From positions 62,001 to 126,000 of the forward strand of contig JADLFL010000040.1 in NCBI GenBank assembly GCA_020845575.1: 64,000 nucleotides of DNA. Direction: 5' to 3'. Below, piece after piece: positions 16,044 to 25,026 of this stretch (within the stretch, counting starts at the first letter, position 1; the number at the start of each line of letters is the position of its first letter). This DNA comes from Acidobacteriota bacterium. Its GTDB lineage: Bacteria; Acidobacteriota; Vicinamibacteria; Vicinamibacterales; Vicinamibacteraceae. The notes below the pieces were generated by a model. The model was given only the letters and a program-made list of their open reading frames with translations. It did no database searches and was not told the origin of the DNA. The position numbers were made by a program, and so were the translations under genes.

Positions 16044-16332
16044 TCAGATCGCCCTCTGACCATCCGGCACCGTGTGGTCGGCGAAGAACGCTGCCGCGCC
16101 GTCCTCGCCGATCTCGCCGGCGGCAACGCCCATGGTGAACGCGTAGAGCGTGCCGTCATCGGCCGTCGACTCGTGGCCGTTCAGCAGCAGGAAGGTGACG
16201 GCGGCGACGATGGCGGTGCGCTTGTTGCCATCCACGAACGCGTGATTCCGCGCGAGGCCGAACATGTACGCGGCGGCCAGTTCATGCACGGTTGGCGTGC
16301 CGTAGTGAGCCTTCTGCTCCGGGCGAGCGAGT
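16044..16332 (-). pseudogene. 5'-truncated Doc (Fic-fold) toxin remnant
   Basis: The frame carries the Fic/Doc core HAFVDGNKRTA and a normal Doc C-terminus (FLLLNGHES to the stop at 16044). The matching upstream part begins only at STELARPEQKAHYGTPTVHE, immediately preceded by an in-frame stop that lies across the end of the aldehyde dehydrogenase gene. The first 40 or so residues of a usual Doc, including the conserved Glu/Gly-rich N-terminus, are absent, and no Phd gene precedes it. Doc phosphorylates EF-Tu in known systems; here the protein is probably dead, although a shorter product could start at the GTG at 16289. Confidence 0.75.
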
Positions 16333-17778
16333 TCAGTACTTCACGTACACCGTCTTCAGCGTCGTGTAGAAGTCGATCGCCTCGGGGCCCTGTTCGCGGG
16401 GGCCGAGCGAGCTGGCCTTGGAGCCGCCGAAGGCGACCTGGTACTCCACGCCGGCTGACGGCAGGTTGACCATCACCATCCCGGCGTCGACGCGCTGCGC
16501 GAACTGCAGCGCGTGCGACAGGGAGTGCGTGCAGATGGCGGCCGACAGCCCGAAGCGCACGTCGTTGGCCAGCGCCAGCGCGTGTTCGAAGTCGTCGGCG
16601 GGCAGGATCGCCACCACAGGCCCGAACACCTCGTCCTGCGCGATCCCCATCGCCGGCGTCACATCGTCGAGCACGGTCGGCGCGACGAAGTGGCCGCGCG
16701 CGAGCATGCCGTCGGTGAGTCGTGTTCCGCCGGTGCGCACGCGTGCCCCGGCTTCCGCGGCCGCGGCGACCTCGCGCACGACGCGGTCGGCGTGCCGTGC
16801 GTCGATGCTCGGGCCGACGTCCACGCCAGCCGCGTTTCCAGGTCCGACGGTCATCGCGCGCGCCTTCGCCACGAGCGCGTCCGCGAAGGCACCGGCCACC
16901 GACCGCTCGACAATCGCGCGCGACGTCGCGGTACACCGCTGGCCCGTTGCGCCGAACGCCGCGTTGAGGACGATGGCGGCCGCCTCGTCGAGGTCGGCAT
17001 CGGCAAGCACGATCGTCGGGTTCTTCCCGCCCATCTCGAGTTGCACGCGCGCGCGCCGCCGGCCGCATGTTTCGGCGACGGCCGATCCCGTCGTCTCGGA
17101 CCCCGTGAACGAGATCGCGCGCACCTGCTCGTGTGCCACGAGCGCCTTGCCCGCTTCGCCGGCTCCGTTGACGACGTTGAGGACGCCTGCCGGGAGACCG
17201 GCCTCGACGAGGATCTCGGCGAGGCGCGTGGCGCACAGCGGCGCGAGCTCCGACGGCTTGAGCACGACGGCGTTGCCGCTCACGAGCGCCGGGCACGCCT
17301 TCCACGCGGGAATGGCGATGGGGAAGTTCCACGGCGTGATCGCACCCACGACGCCGAGCGGCGCGCGCAGCGTGTGCACGAACACGCGATCGCGCTCCGA
17401 CGGAATCACGCGACCGAACAGACGCGCGCCTTCACCGCCGTAGTAGCGCAGGATGTTGATGGTCCTGCCGACCTCGCCGCGCGCCTCGGGCAGCGTCTTG
17501 CCCTCCTCGCGCGTCATCGTGCGCGTGATGTCGTCCGCACGCGACTCCAGGATCGTGGCCGCGCGATACAACACGTCGCCGCGCTTTGGCGCCGGTATCG
17601 CCGCCCATCCCGGCTGCGCGGCTCGCGCCGCGTCGACGGCGAGGGCGACATCCGCCGCCGACGATTCGGGAAACGTCCCGACGAGGTCCTCGGTGTCGGC
17701 GGGATTGCGATTCTCGAAGGTCCGTCCGGAGACGGACGCACGCCACTCGCCGGCGATCAGGTTCAGATGGGCGGACAC
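16333..17778 (-). CDS. Aldehyde dehydrogenase (2,5-dioxovalerate/succinate-semialdehyde type)
   Basis: 481 residues, full length. NAD(P)+-dependent oxidation of an aldehyde to the acid. The catalytic Cys is in GQRCTATSR and the general base Glu in QLEMGGKNP; the cofactor loop FTGSETTG and the PWNFPIAIPAWK motif are intact. The overall pattern resembles alpha-ketoglutaric semialdehyde and succinate semialdehyde dehydrogenases, but the exact substrate is not fixed by sequence. The stop lies at the break point of the Doc remnant. It is divergent from the HAD phosphatase across 54 bases. Confidence 0.9.
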   Translation of the reverse strand: MSAHLNLIAGEWRASVSGRTFENRNPADTEDLVGTFPESSAADVALAVDAARAAQPGWAAIPAPKRGDVLYRAATILESRADDITRTMTREEGKTLPEARGEVGRTINILRYYGGEGARLFGRVIPSERDRVFVHTLRAPLGVVGAITPWNFPIAIPAWKACPALVSGNAVVLKPSELAPLCATRLAEILVEAGLPAGVLNVVNGAGEAGKALVAHEQVRAISFTGSETTGSAVAETCGRRRARVQLEMGGKNPTIVLADADLDEAAAIVLNAAFGATGQRCTATSRAIVERSVAGAFADALVAKARAMTVGPGNAAGVDVGPSIDARHADRVVREVAAAAEAGARVRTGGTRLTDGMLARGHFVAPTVLDDVTPAMGIAQDEVFGPVVAILPADDFEHALALANDVRFGLSAAICTHSLSHALQFAQRVDAGMVMVNLPSAGVEYQVAFGGSKASSLGPREQGPEAIDFYTTLKTVYVKY

Positions 17779-17832
17779 GCGAACAGCTTACCCGACGTCC
17801 TCTCGTCCACCGGTCCGCGATACGCTCGTCGC

Positions 17833-18642
17833 GTGCGCCTGATCGTCACCGACCTCGACGGGACGTTGATCGACCATCACACGTACTCGGCTGATGCCGC
17901 CCTCCCGGCTCTCGCCGCCGCACGGGCCCGGCGCGCGCCGGTGGTGCCGTGCAGCAGCAAGACGCTCGCCGAGATGCGTGTGCTCGCGACGCAGCTCGCC
18001 CTGCAGCCGGCGCCCCTCATCGTCGAGAACGGTAGTGCGATCTGGTTCCCGGACACCTGGACGTGCGTTCCCGAAGCGGCCGAGCCGTGGGAGTCGGGTG
18101 GCCGTGTGCTCGTGCTGGGCGTGCGCGCCGGCGCGCTGCGCCCGTTGCTGACTGCAGTGGCCACCTCGGTGGGCGCCGATCTTCGTGGCTTCTCCGCGAT
18201 GACCGATGTGGAGGTCGCAGATCGCACGGGTCTGTCACTCGACACGGCGGCGCTGGCTCGCGCGCGCGACTTCTCGGAGCCCTTCGTGTGCGTCGAAGGT
18301 GATGTCGAACTCGCGCGACTGAACGACGCGGCTCGCACACGCGGTGCGCGCGTGACACGCGGCGGACGGTTCTTCCATCTCACGGGGCTGTCGGACAAGG
18401 GCGAGGCCGTGAACGTCCTGCGAACGACGTGCGGGCCCGGCGCCCGTCTCCTGGGCCTCGGCGACGCACCGAACGACATCTCGCTGTTGCTCGCAACCGA
18501 CGACGCGGCGATCGTGCCGCGGCCGTCACATGGTCCGCACCCTGACCTGGTGGCGGCGCTGCCGGCCGCGATCATCGCTCCCGCGCCCGGGCCTGCCGGC
18601 TGGAACGACGTGGTCCTCGCGTGGCTGTCGCGTGACGTGTGA
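17833..18642 (+). CDS. HAD phosphatase, mannosyl/glucosyl-3-phosphoglycerate phosphatase type
   Basis: 269 residues from a GTG whose product starts RLIVTDLDGTLIDHH, the HAD nucleophile motif. Later motifs are the Ser-containing motif II (VVPCSSKT), a Lys in the cap-following region and GLGDAPNDISLL, the metal-binding motif IV. Length and cap type fit the mannosyl-3-phosphoglycerate phosphatase family. It converges with a glucosyl-3-phosphoglycerate synthase-like gene one base away; together they would make glucosylglycerate or mannosylglycerate, a compatible solute. The sugar identity is inferred from the neighbour. Confidence 0.85.
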   Translation: MRLIVTDLDGTLIDHHTYSADAALPALAAARARRAPVVPCSSKTLAEMRVLATQLALQPAPLIVENGSAIWFPDTWTCVPEAAEPWESGGRVLVLGVRAGALRPLLTAVATSVGADLRGFSAMTDVEVADRTGLSLDTAALARARDFSEPFVCVEGDVELARLNDAARTRGARVTRGGRFFHLTGLSDKGEAVNVLRTTCGPGARLLGLGDAPNDISLLLATDDAAIVPRPSHGPHPDLVAALPAAIIAPAPGPAGWNDVVLAWLSRDV

Positions 18643-18643
18643 C

Positions 18644-19858
18644 TTACGCGTTGTCTGCGCGCACCGCGTCGCGCAGATCCTCGAAGATGGTCGACTGCGC
18701 GGCCACCACGCGGTTCCAGCTCGGGATGAGCGGGATGCCGAGCGGATCGTCGAGGAACTGCCGGCTCGCGATCTGCACGGCCTGAACGAACGCCCCGACC
18801 GCCGTTTCCTCGGCGTGCCTGTCGAAATCGAGGCCGTTGAGCATGGCGTCGTGATGGAACCGCGTGAGCGTATCCTCGGCGGTTCGGACGTACGCCGCCT
18901 GCAGCGTCCGGAACGTGCCGCTCGACAGCTCGATGCCCTCCGCGGCCAATTGACGGAACAGCGACTTGCAGATGTCGATCGTCATCTTCATGAGGCCCGC
19001 GGAGGGGTCGCCGCTCGACACCTGCTGGTGCTTGTGGTCGTACCGGTCCGCGATCCCCACCTGGCAGATCCGGTTGAGCGACGTGTTGCGATAGACCTCG
19101 CCCAGCATGCCCACTTCGAGACCCCAGTCACCGGGGATGCGCACGGCGCGCACCAGGTCGACGTCCATCGCGAACTCGCCGGCCAGGACGTACCTGAAGC
19201 TGTCCATGTACGCGAGCAGCGGCTGCGCACCCAGGATCTTCGTGAGGCTCCTGATGAGCGGCGTCATCAACAACCTGGTGACGCGCCCGTGCATGCGGTT
19301 GGCGCCGATCCTCGGATAGAACCCCTTGGCGAACATGTATCCCATCGTGGGGTTGGTCACCGGGTAGCAGAGACGCGCCAGCATCGACCTGTCGTAGGTG
19401 ACGATGTCGCTGTCGTGCAGGGCGATCACCTGGCAGTCGGCTTCGCCGATGATCGACCCGTACGTCATCCAGCACGATCGCCCCTTGCCCTGTTCGCCGA
19501 TCGGCAGGTCGTTCGCGAGGATTTCGCGATAGAGTGCCTGAAGGCGCGGGCCGTCGTGCCACACGACGGTGACGGGCGTGGAGACCTTGTCGAACGCGCG
19601 CCTGGCGGTGTCGAACTGGGCGCGATCGGCGCGATCGAGGGACACGACGATGCGCTTGAGGTACGGGACCTGCGCGAGCTCCGCGATGATGCCGGGCATC
19701 GCCGGGCCTTCGAACTCGGAGAACAGGGCCGGCAGGAGCAGGGCCGTCGGCCGCTGGCGTCCGTGCGTCACGAGCTCCGCCTCGAGCCGTTCGAGGGCCT
19801 CCGGCATCCCGAGGTTGTGCATCGTCGTGAAGACGCCGACCTGATAGAAGTCGCTCAT
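18644..19858 (-). CDS. gpgS: Glucosyl-3-phosphoglycerate synthase-like glycosyltransferase (GT81)
   Basis: 404 residues. The enzyme joins a nucleotide sugar to 3-phosphoglycerate, the first step of glucosylglycerate synthesis. The metal-binding motif LHDSDIVTYDRSMLARL and the following block NPTMGYMFAKGFYPRI, plus RMHGRVTRLLMTPLI and GDWGLEVGMLGEVY, are characteristic of the GpgS/MgS group. The phosphatase for its product is the convergent neighbour. It is divergent from the CusF-SCO1 gene. Products of such pathways protect against salt stress or nitrogen shortage; this role is from family knowledge. The symbol is given by similarity; mannosyl specificity cannot be excluded. Confidence 0.8.
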   Translation of the reverse strand: MSDFYQVGVFTTMHNLGMPEALERLEAELVTHGRQRPTALLLPALFSEFEGPAMPGIIAELAQVPYLKRIVVSLDRADRAQFDTARRAFDKVSTPVTVVWHDGPRLQALYREILANDLPIGEQGKGRSCWMTYGSIIGEADCQVIALHDSDIVTYDRSMLARLCYPVTNPTMGYMFAKGFYPRIGANRMHGRVTRLLMTPLIRSLTKILGAQPLLAYMDSFRYVLAGEFAMDVDLVRAVRIPGDWGLEVGMLGEVYRNTSLNRICQVGIADRYDHKHQQVSSGDPSAGLMKMTIDICKSLFRQLAAEGIELSSGTFRTLQAAYVRTAEDTLTRFHHDAMLNGLDFDRHAEETAVGAFVQAVQIASRQFLDDPLGIPLIPSWNRVVAAQSTIFEDLRDAVRADNA

Positions 19859-19919
19859 CCTTCATCTTTACGTGCCGGCACCGCACCGGCGCAAGCAGAA
19901 ACTGTTCTGGAGTCCCTTC

Positions 19920-20825
19920 GTGATTTGTAAGTGTGTTCTAACCCTATGCCTCGTGACCGGCGCGATCGGCACGCTCGGCTGCGGCGGATCGTCGGCCCCG
20001 TCGTTCGACGCCGGGCCGTCGGCGGCGCGTCATCCCCTCGCTGGCGTGGTTCGTGGCGTGAATCGCGCGGAGCGCCGCGTCACCGTCGCGCACGAGGCCA
20101 TCCCGGGCTTCATGGACGCCATGACGATGGAGTTCGTGGTGAAGGAGGCGTGGGCGCTCGACGCGGCGGGGGCAGGGGACCGGCTCACCGCCACGCTCGT
20201 CGTCGACGGCGCCCGGTCGTGGATCGAGGGCGTGTCGTTGAGCAAGGCGACGTCTGGAGACTCGACAGCAGGCGATGCGGTCGGGCCTGCGCCGGGGACG
20301 CCGCTGCCCGATGCCCCGCTGCGCGACCAACACGGTCGCCGCGTGGTCGCATCGGACTTCTCGGGCCGTGCCCTCGTCCTCACGTTCATCTATACACACT
20401 GTCCGCTGCCCGACTTCTGCCCGTTGATGATGCGTCGCCTCGACGAGGTCGCGTCGCGCCTGCGGAAGGATGGACGCCGCGACGACGTGCAGATGGTGGC
20501 GATCTCCATCGACCCGGCGCGAGACACGCCGGAGGTGCTCGATGCGTACGGTCGGGCGCATATCACCGGCGAGGGCGCCGATCCGTTCCACAGGTGGTCG
20601 CTGCTGACCGGCACGCCTGACGACGTCGCCGTGTGGGCGCGCTTCTTCGCGCTCCATTTCGAGCCAGACGGCACCGAGATCACCCACGGCCTCAGGACGG
20701 CTGTCGTCGACAGCGAGGGCAAGGTGGTCGCCGTCTTCCGCGGGAACGACTGGACGGTGGAGCAGGTGGTGACACTTCTCACGCCGGCAACCGGCAACGG
20801 GCAACCGGCAACCGGTCAGCGCTGA
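19920..20825 (+). CDS. CusF-SCO1/SenC fusion copper lipoprotein
   Basis: About 301 residues from GTG 19920, which has TGGAG seven bases upstream; a GTG at 19872 would add 16 residues. A lipoprotein-like signal ends at LGCGG. Residues about 40-110 (PLAGVVRGVNRAERRVTVAHE through IPGFMDAMTMEF) match the CusF-type copper-binding domain; residues about 130-285 are a thioredoxin-like SCO1 domain with the copper cysteines in THCPLPDFCP and the His in THGLRT. SCO1 proteins deliver copper to cytochrome oxidase. The last residues (TPATGNGQPATGQR) are encoded by a heptamer repeat array (20784-20815), so the tail is probably acquired. Confidence 0.85.
   Translation: MICKCVLTLCLVTGAIGTLGCGGSSAPSFDAGPSAARHPLAGVVRGVNRAERRVTVAHEAIPGFMDAMTMEFVVKEAWALDAAGAGDRLTATLVVDGARSWIEGVSLSKATSGDSTAGDAVGPAPGTPLPDAPLRDQHGRRVVASDFSGRALVLTFIYTHCPLPDFCPLMMRRLDEVASRLRKDGRRDDVQMVAISIDPARDTPEVLDAYGRAHITGEGADPFHRWSLLTGTPDDVAVWARFFALHFEPDGTEITHGLRTAVVDSEGKVVAVFRGNDWTVEQVVTLLTPATGNGQPATGQR
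20784..20815. repeat. CGGCAAC heptamer repeat array at gene end
   Basis: Four imperfect units of the heptamer CGGCAAC run through the last codons of the SCO1 gene. The same heptamer, in either orientation, recurs at 23041-23100, 32310-32333, 37088-37115 and 37167-37199. Confidence 0.8.
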
Positions 20826-20826
20826 T

Positions 20827-20913
20827 GTCGGCAGGTAGCTCCGGCTCTCCGCCCTTCGGCAGGCTCAGGGCGACCTGAGCGGAGTCGAAGGTCGAGCCCG
20901 GCCCCCTGCCGAC
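20827..20913. repeat. Nested palindromic repeat (two repeat families)
   Basis: The outer arms GTCGGCAGG (20827-20835) and CCTGCCGAC (20905-20913) bracket a copy of the GGTAG..CCGGCTCTCCG..CGAGCCCGGCC hairpin. Its loop is interrupted by a 40-base unit (20852-20891) beginning CCCTTCGGCAGGCTCAGG and ending CTGAGCGGAGTCGAAGG, itself palindromic. One repeat seems to have inserted into another. Confidence 0.7.
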
Positions 20914-20964
20914 CATCCGCGCGCGTTCGGTGTCTAAGCCTCCAGACAGTTCACAGGAGGCTCC

Positions 20965-22941
20965 ATGCTTCGTCCTCTCCTGGCTGCGGGCGCGATCACG
21001 GGATGCGTGGTCGCGGGATACGCAGCCGTGCCGCCCGGCGTGTCTTCACCTGTTGCGAAAGCGACATCTTTCTCATCGACGGATGTGCAGGGGCCGTCTC
21101 AGCGGCTCACGGTCGCCGGCGCCCGTCTCACCGGCGAAGTCCGCGACGTCCAGGGCCGACCGCTCGCTGGCGCCGTCGTCGACGCCGCCGAGAGGAACGG
21201 CGCCTGGCGTGCGTTGGCGCTTACCGATTCGTCCGGCCGCTTCGTGCTCGACGGCGTGCCGCGCGGCGAGATCACGCTGACGGTCAGGTTCGGCGACATC
21301 GAATCGGTGCAGGCCGTCGATACGGCGAAGACGACTTCCGTCGTCGTGCGGATCACGTCGGACGAGAGGGCGGACTACGGCGCCATCGGGAAGGTCGTGG
21401 GCGGGCTCCCACCACCAGCGGTGGCGCCGTTCCCCACACAGCGTACCGCCGCAGAAGCCGTCGCCATGGGCCGGATCCGTCATGTGCCGCCCATGGATCC
21501 GCAGCCCCCGTCGATGGACGCGTACGCCCGCGTCGACGCGTCGGGCTTCCGCCGCACCGCCGATCATCCGCTGTCCACGTTCAGCGTGGACGTCGACACC
21601 GCGTCCTACAGCAACAGCCGACGCTTCCTGATGGAAGGCCGGCTGCCTCCGCCGGACGCGGTCCGTGTCGAGGAGTGGATCAACTACTTCACGTATGCCT
21701 ATCCCGCTCCGAAGAGCGGCGATGCGTTTGCCGTGAGTACCGCGCTCGCGGCATGCCCGTGGAACCGCGAGCACCAGTTGCTGCGCGTGACCGTCCACGG
21801 ACGCGAAGTACCGCTCGACGAGCACGCGCCGAAGAACCTCGTGTTCCTCGTCGACGTGTCGGGTTCGATGATGTCGCGCGACAAGCTGCCTCTCGTGCGC
21901 ACGTCCTTACGGATGCTTGCCGACCAGATGACCGACGGCGACCGCCTCGCGCTCGTGGTCTACGCGGGCGACACGCGCGTCGTGCTGCCGTCGACGCGCG
22001 GCAGCGAGAAGGCGCGCATCCACGCGGCGATCGAGGCGCTGCAGGCCGGCGGCTCGACAAATGGTGCGAGCGGCATCCAGCTCGCCTACGAAGAGGCGCG
22101 AAAGGGCTTCGTCAAGGGCGGCGTGAACCGGGTGGTGCTCGCCACCGACGGCGACTTCAACGTCGGGACGACCAGCATGGGCGACCTGACGCGGCTCATC
22201 GAGAAGCAGCGCGACAGCGGCGTGTTCCTGTCAGTGCTGGGCGTGGGGCGCGGAAACCTCAAGGACAGCACCCTCGAAGCGCTCGCCGATCGCGGCAACG
22301 GTAACTACGCGTACATCGACTCGTTGCAGGAAGCGCGCCGCGTGCTCGTGGAGCAGGTGGGCGCAACGCTCGTGACGATCGCCAAGGACGTGAAGCTGCA
22401 GGTGGAGTTCAACCCGACGCACGTCGGCGCGTATCGGCTGATCGGCTACGAGAACCGCGCGCTGAATACCGAGGACTTCGCAGACGACGCGAAGGATGCG
22501 GGGGAAATCGGTGCGGGGCACACGGTCACGGCGCTCTACGAGATCGTTCCGCGCGGACGCGAGAACGGCGTCGTCAGCGCGACACCGCTGCGCTATCAGA
22601 CGACGACACCGGCGCCGGGCAAGGGCGGCGACGAACTGGCCACCGTCAGCGTGCGGCACAAGAAGCCCGACGGCGCGACGAGCGCGCTGCAGTCGCACGC
22701 GGTGAAGGCGAAGGTCGGAGAGGCAGACGCCGACACGGCGTTCGCGTCGGCCGTCGCGGAAGTGGCGCTGGTGCTGCGAAACGATTCGCTGGCGACGGGA
22801 GCATCCCTGGCCGCCGCCATCGAACGCGCAACGGCCGCTCGCGGCACCGACCCCGGCGGCTGGCGCGCCGAATTCATCCGCCTCGCCGGCCTTGCCCGGA
22901 GCCTGAAAGATCTGCAGAAACCCTCGCCGTCCGACCAGTAG
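20965..22941 (+). CDS. YfbK-type VWA protein with carboxypeptidase-regulatory-like domain
   Basis: 658 residues; ATG 20965 follows a perfect AGGAGG (20955-20960). A signal peptide is followed by a carboxypeptidase-regulatory-like beta domain (about residues 50-110, LTGEVRDVQGRPLAGAVVDA), a linker, the YfbK N-terminal block (FSVDVDTASYSNSRRFL, then WINYFTYAYP), a VWA domain with MIDAS DVSGSM near residue 296 and TDGDFNVG near 394, and a DUF3520-like C-terminus. YfbK-like proteins are periplasmic or cell-surface proteins of unclear function. The good ribosome site suggests high expression. Confidence 0.9.
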   Translation: MLRPLLAAGAITGCVVAGYAAVPPGVSSPVAKATSFSSTDVQGPSQRLTVAGARLTGEVRDVQGRPLAGAVVDAAERNGAWRALALTDSSGRFVLDGVPRGEITLTVRFGDIESVQAVDTAKTTSVVVRITSDERADYGAIGKVVGGLPPPAVAPFPTQRTAAEAVAMGRIRHVPPMDPQPPSMDAYARVDASGFRRTADHPLSTFSVDVDTASYSNSRRFLMEGRLPPPDAVRVEEWINYFTYAYPAPKSGDAFAVSTALAACPWNREHQLLRVTVHGREVPLDEHAPKNLVFLVDVSGSMMSRDKLPLVRTSLRMLADQMTDGDRLALVVYAGDTRVVLPSTRGSEKARIHAAIEALQAGGSTNGASGIQLAYEEARKGFVKGGVNRVVLATDGDFNVGTTSMGDLTRLIEKQRDSGVFLSVLGVGRGNLKDSTLEALADRGNGNYAYIDSLQEARRVLVEQVGATLVTIAKDVKLQVEFNPTHVGAYRLIGYENRALNTEDFADDAKDAGEIGAGHTVTALYEIVPRGRENGVVSATPLRYQTTTPAPGKGGDELATVSVRHKKPDGATSALQSHAVKAKVGEADADTAFASAVAEVALVLRNDSLATGASLAAAIERATAARGTDPGGWRAEFIRLAGLARSLKDLQKPSPSDQ

Positions 22942-22985
22942 CGGGCGCAGACGAAGGGGCTTCCGCCTCGCTCCATCAACGCTGT

Positions 22986-23006
22986 CCGCCGGATGAAATC
23001 CGGCGG
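22986..23006. repeat. Perfect hairpin CCGCCGGAT-GAA-ATCCGGCGG
   Basis: A 9-bp stem with a GAA loop, 45 bases after the stop of the VWA gene and convergent with the kinase gene end. It could act as a terminator, but it has no T-tract and looks like a dispersed intergenic palindrome. Confidence 0.6.
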
Positions 23007-23040
23007 CTACACCAGCGTGGTAGCGCCTGCCGTCCGCTAT

Positions 23041-23100
23041 CCGGTGCCCGGCGCCCGCTGCCCGGTTGCCGGCGCCCGGTGTCCGGTTGCCGGTTGCCCG
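23041..23100. repeat. Degenerate heptamer array (CCCGGTTG/CCCGGCGC type)
   Basis: About eight degenerate units of the seven-base type GCCCGGT/GCCGGTT fill the space before the kinase stop codon. Same family as the arrays at 20784, 32200, 32310 and 37088. Confidence 0.65.
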
Positions 23101-23104
23101 TCTG

Positions 23105-24859
23105 TTACTGATGCCGCTCGACGTGGACGCCGCGGGCGGCGAGCGTGGTGAGGAGTTGCTCGTACGTCTTCGAGTTCATGCGCAGGACGACGGGCGTGAT
23201 GCCGATTTCGAGGGTGAGCCAGTGGCTCGGGCCGCGACGGAACGAGAAGCGGCCCGGCTTCTTCGTGGTGTAGGACGCGCGTGCGATCGAGTCGTAGGCA
23301 ATCGAGCGCTTGGCGTTGTTGTCCTCGTCGACCACCACCACGCGGCGTGAGTCGAGGCGCACCTTCACGTCGATCTCCTCGTCCTCATCGTCGATGCGAT
23401 CGATGAGGATCATGCCCTTGAACTCCACGGTGGGTCCGCGCGCGGGTGCTGGTGTCGCGGGCGCTGGCGCCGGCGGCGGTGTTGCCTCCGCAACCGTGTC
23501 CTCCGGCTCGGACGCCTGTCGCTCCGCTGGAGCGACGGGCCGCGTGTCGCGCGGGCGCGATGCCTCAGGAGGAGGCGTGCCATGCGCCACGGCGGCGGGT
23601 GGGGGCGGACCACCACTCACTGGTCGTGACGAAGCCGCGGGCGCTTCCATCGCCGGCGCGCGGGCGGCAGGTACTGCTGCTGTCGTGTCCGTGAGCGGTG
23701 CGCCTGGTGCCGTCCCGGCATCCGCTGTGGACACAGGAGCAGACGTCTCGACGCCGGTCTGCGGCGTCGCAACGCGCGATCGCCCGAACGCGAACCACCC
23801 CAGCGTGACGCCCGCGACAAGCAGCACCGGCACCGCCAGCGCGAGCACGCCGGGGCCGCGCCGCCGGATGGGCGGCGGCACGGGGATCGTCGCACCCGCC
23901 TGCGTTGTCGATGTCTGGCCCGTCGTGGAGACCTGTCCCGTGGACGAGGGCACGGCGACCGACCCCGACCACGCGGCGGCTGCCGGGTCGACGGCAGCCA
24001 GTCCTTCTGCTGGTGGCGCCTCGGGCAACGGCGGTGGCGACACAGCTTCGGCGACGGCCTGGTGCAGTTCCAGGCGCATCTGCGCGGCGCTGGGCGTGCG
24101 CTCGTCGCGATGGCGCGCGAGCGCCCGCACGAGCAGCGGTGCGAACGGGGCAGCCTGCGGGGGCAGCATCGCGGCCACGTCGGGAGTCGGGCCCTCGATG
24201 ATTTCCCTGAGCAGGCCCGCCGTTGTCGTGGCGCGATGCGGCCGGCGTCCGGCGAGCATCTGGCACAGCACCACCCCGAACGCGTAGACGTCGACCCGGC
24301 CGTCGATGGGCTCGTCGAGCACCTGCTCCGGCGCCATGTACGTGAGCGTGCCGACGGCCTGTCCGGTCCTGGTCAGGCCGTCCATGCCGGCGATGCGCGC
24401 GATGCCGAAATCGAGCAACCGCGCGCGATTGCGCTCGTCGATGAGGATGTTGGCGGGCTTGATGTCGCGGTGCACCACGCCGAGCTGGTGCGCGTAGTCG
24501 AGCGCGTCGAGCACCTGCGACGCCCATTCGACGGCTTGCGGCACGTCCACCGCCGCATGCCGTTCGAGCCACCGCAGCAGGGCCTCCCCTTTCACGTACT
24601 CGGTGACCATGTAGAGCACGCCATCGTGCTCGGAGAAGCCGTACAGCCTGAGAATGTGCGGGTGATCGAGGCGCGAGAGGATCTGGGCTTCGCTGCGGAA
24701 CCGCTCCGTGGCGGTGCCCTCGGAGTGGACGTCGCCGCGCAGGACCTTGATCGCCACCTGACGGCCGAGCATCTCGTCGGTCGCCAGATAGACCGCACCC
24801 ATCCCGCCCTGGCCGAGGAGTGCGTCGATGCGGTATTGCCCGAGCCGTGTGCCGATCAT
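23105..24859 (-). CDS. Membrane Ser/Thr protein kinase (PknB-like) with C-terminal sensor region
   Basis: 584 residues from ATG 24859; upstream in-frame sequence has no support. The kinase domain (1-275) is complete: glycine loop GQGGMG (16-21), K38, E57, HRD at 130-132 with N137, DFG at 150-152, and APE. A proline/alanine/threonine linker leads to one membrane helix (about 370-390, [21 protein letters not shown]), a second low-complexity Pro/Ala region and a C-terminal domain of about 110 residues with an acidic run ([14 protein letters not shown]). The outer part probably senses an unknown signal. Substrates are unknown. It is divergent from the TIM-barrel gene, whose start is 167 bases away. 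Confidence 0.9.
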   Translation of the reverse strand: MIGTRLGQYRIDALLGQGGMGAVYLATDEMLGRQVAIKVLRGDVHSEGTATERFRSEAQILSRLDHPHILRLYGFSEHDGVLYMVTEYVKGEALLRWLERHAAVDVPQAVEWASQVLDALDYAHQLGVVHRDIKPANILIDERNRARLLDFGIARIAGMDGLTRTGQAVGTLTYMAPEQVLDEPIDGRVDVYAFGVVLCQMLAGRRPHRATTTAGLLREIIEGPTPDVAAMLPPQAAPFAPLLVRALARHRDERTPSAAQMRLELHQAVAEAVSPPPLPEAPPAEGLAAVDPAAAAWSGSVAVPSSTGQVSTTGQTSTTQAGATIPVPPPIRRRGPGVLALAVPVLLVAGVTLGWFAFGRSRVATPQTGVETSAPVSTADAGTAPGAPLTDTTAAVPAARAPAMEAPAASSRPVSGGPPPPAAVAHGTPPPEASRPRDTRPVAPAERQASEPEDTVAEATPPPAPAPATPAPARGPTVEFKGMILIDRIDDEDEEIDVKVRLDSRRVVVVDEDNNAKRSIAYDSIARASYTTKKPGRFSFRRGPSHWLTLEIGITPVVLRMNSKTYEQLLTTLAARGVHVERHQ

Positions 24860-25026
24860 CTCTCGTGCATGCGTGCTGGCCAGACCGTCCCCGCCTGCGG
24901 CAGGTCCGGCTCGCGGGTGGAACCGTCGTTTCCGGGTGGCGGGCCCGGCGCTCCAAGCCCGGCCGCAGTATAGCTTTGACAGGCCGCCACAGCCGTGGCG
25001 AAATAGCGCCCATTCCGGAGTCATCC

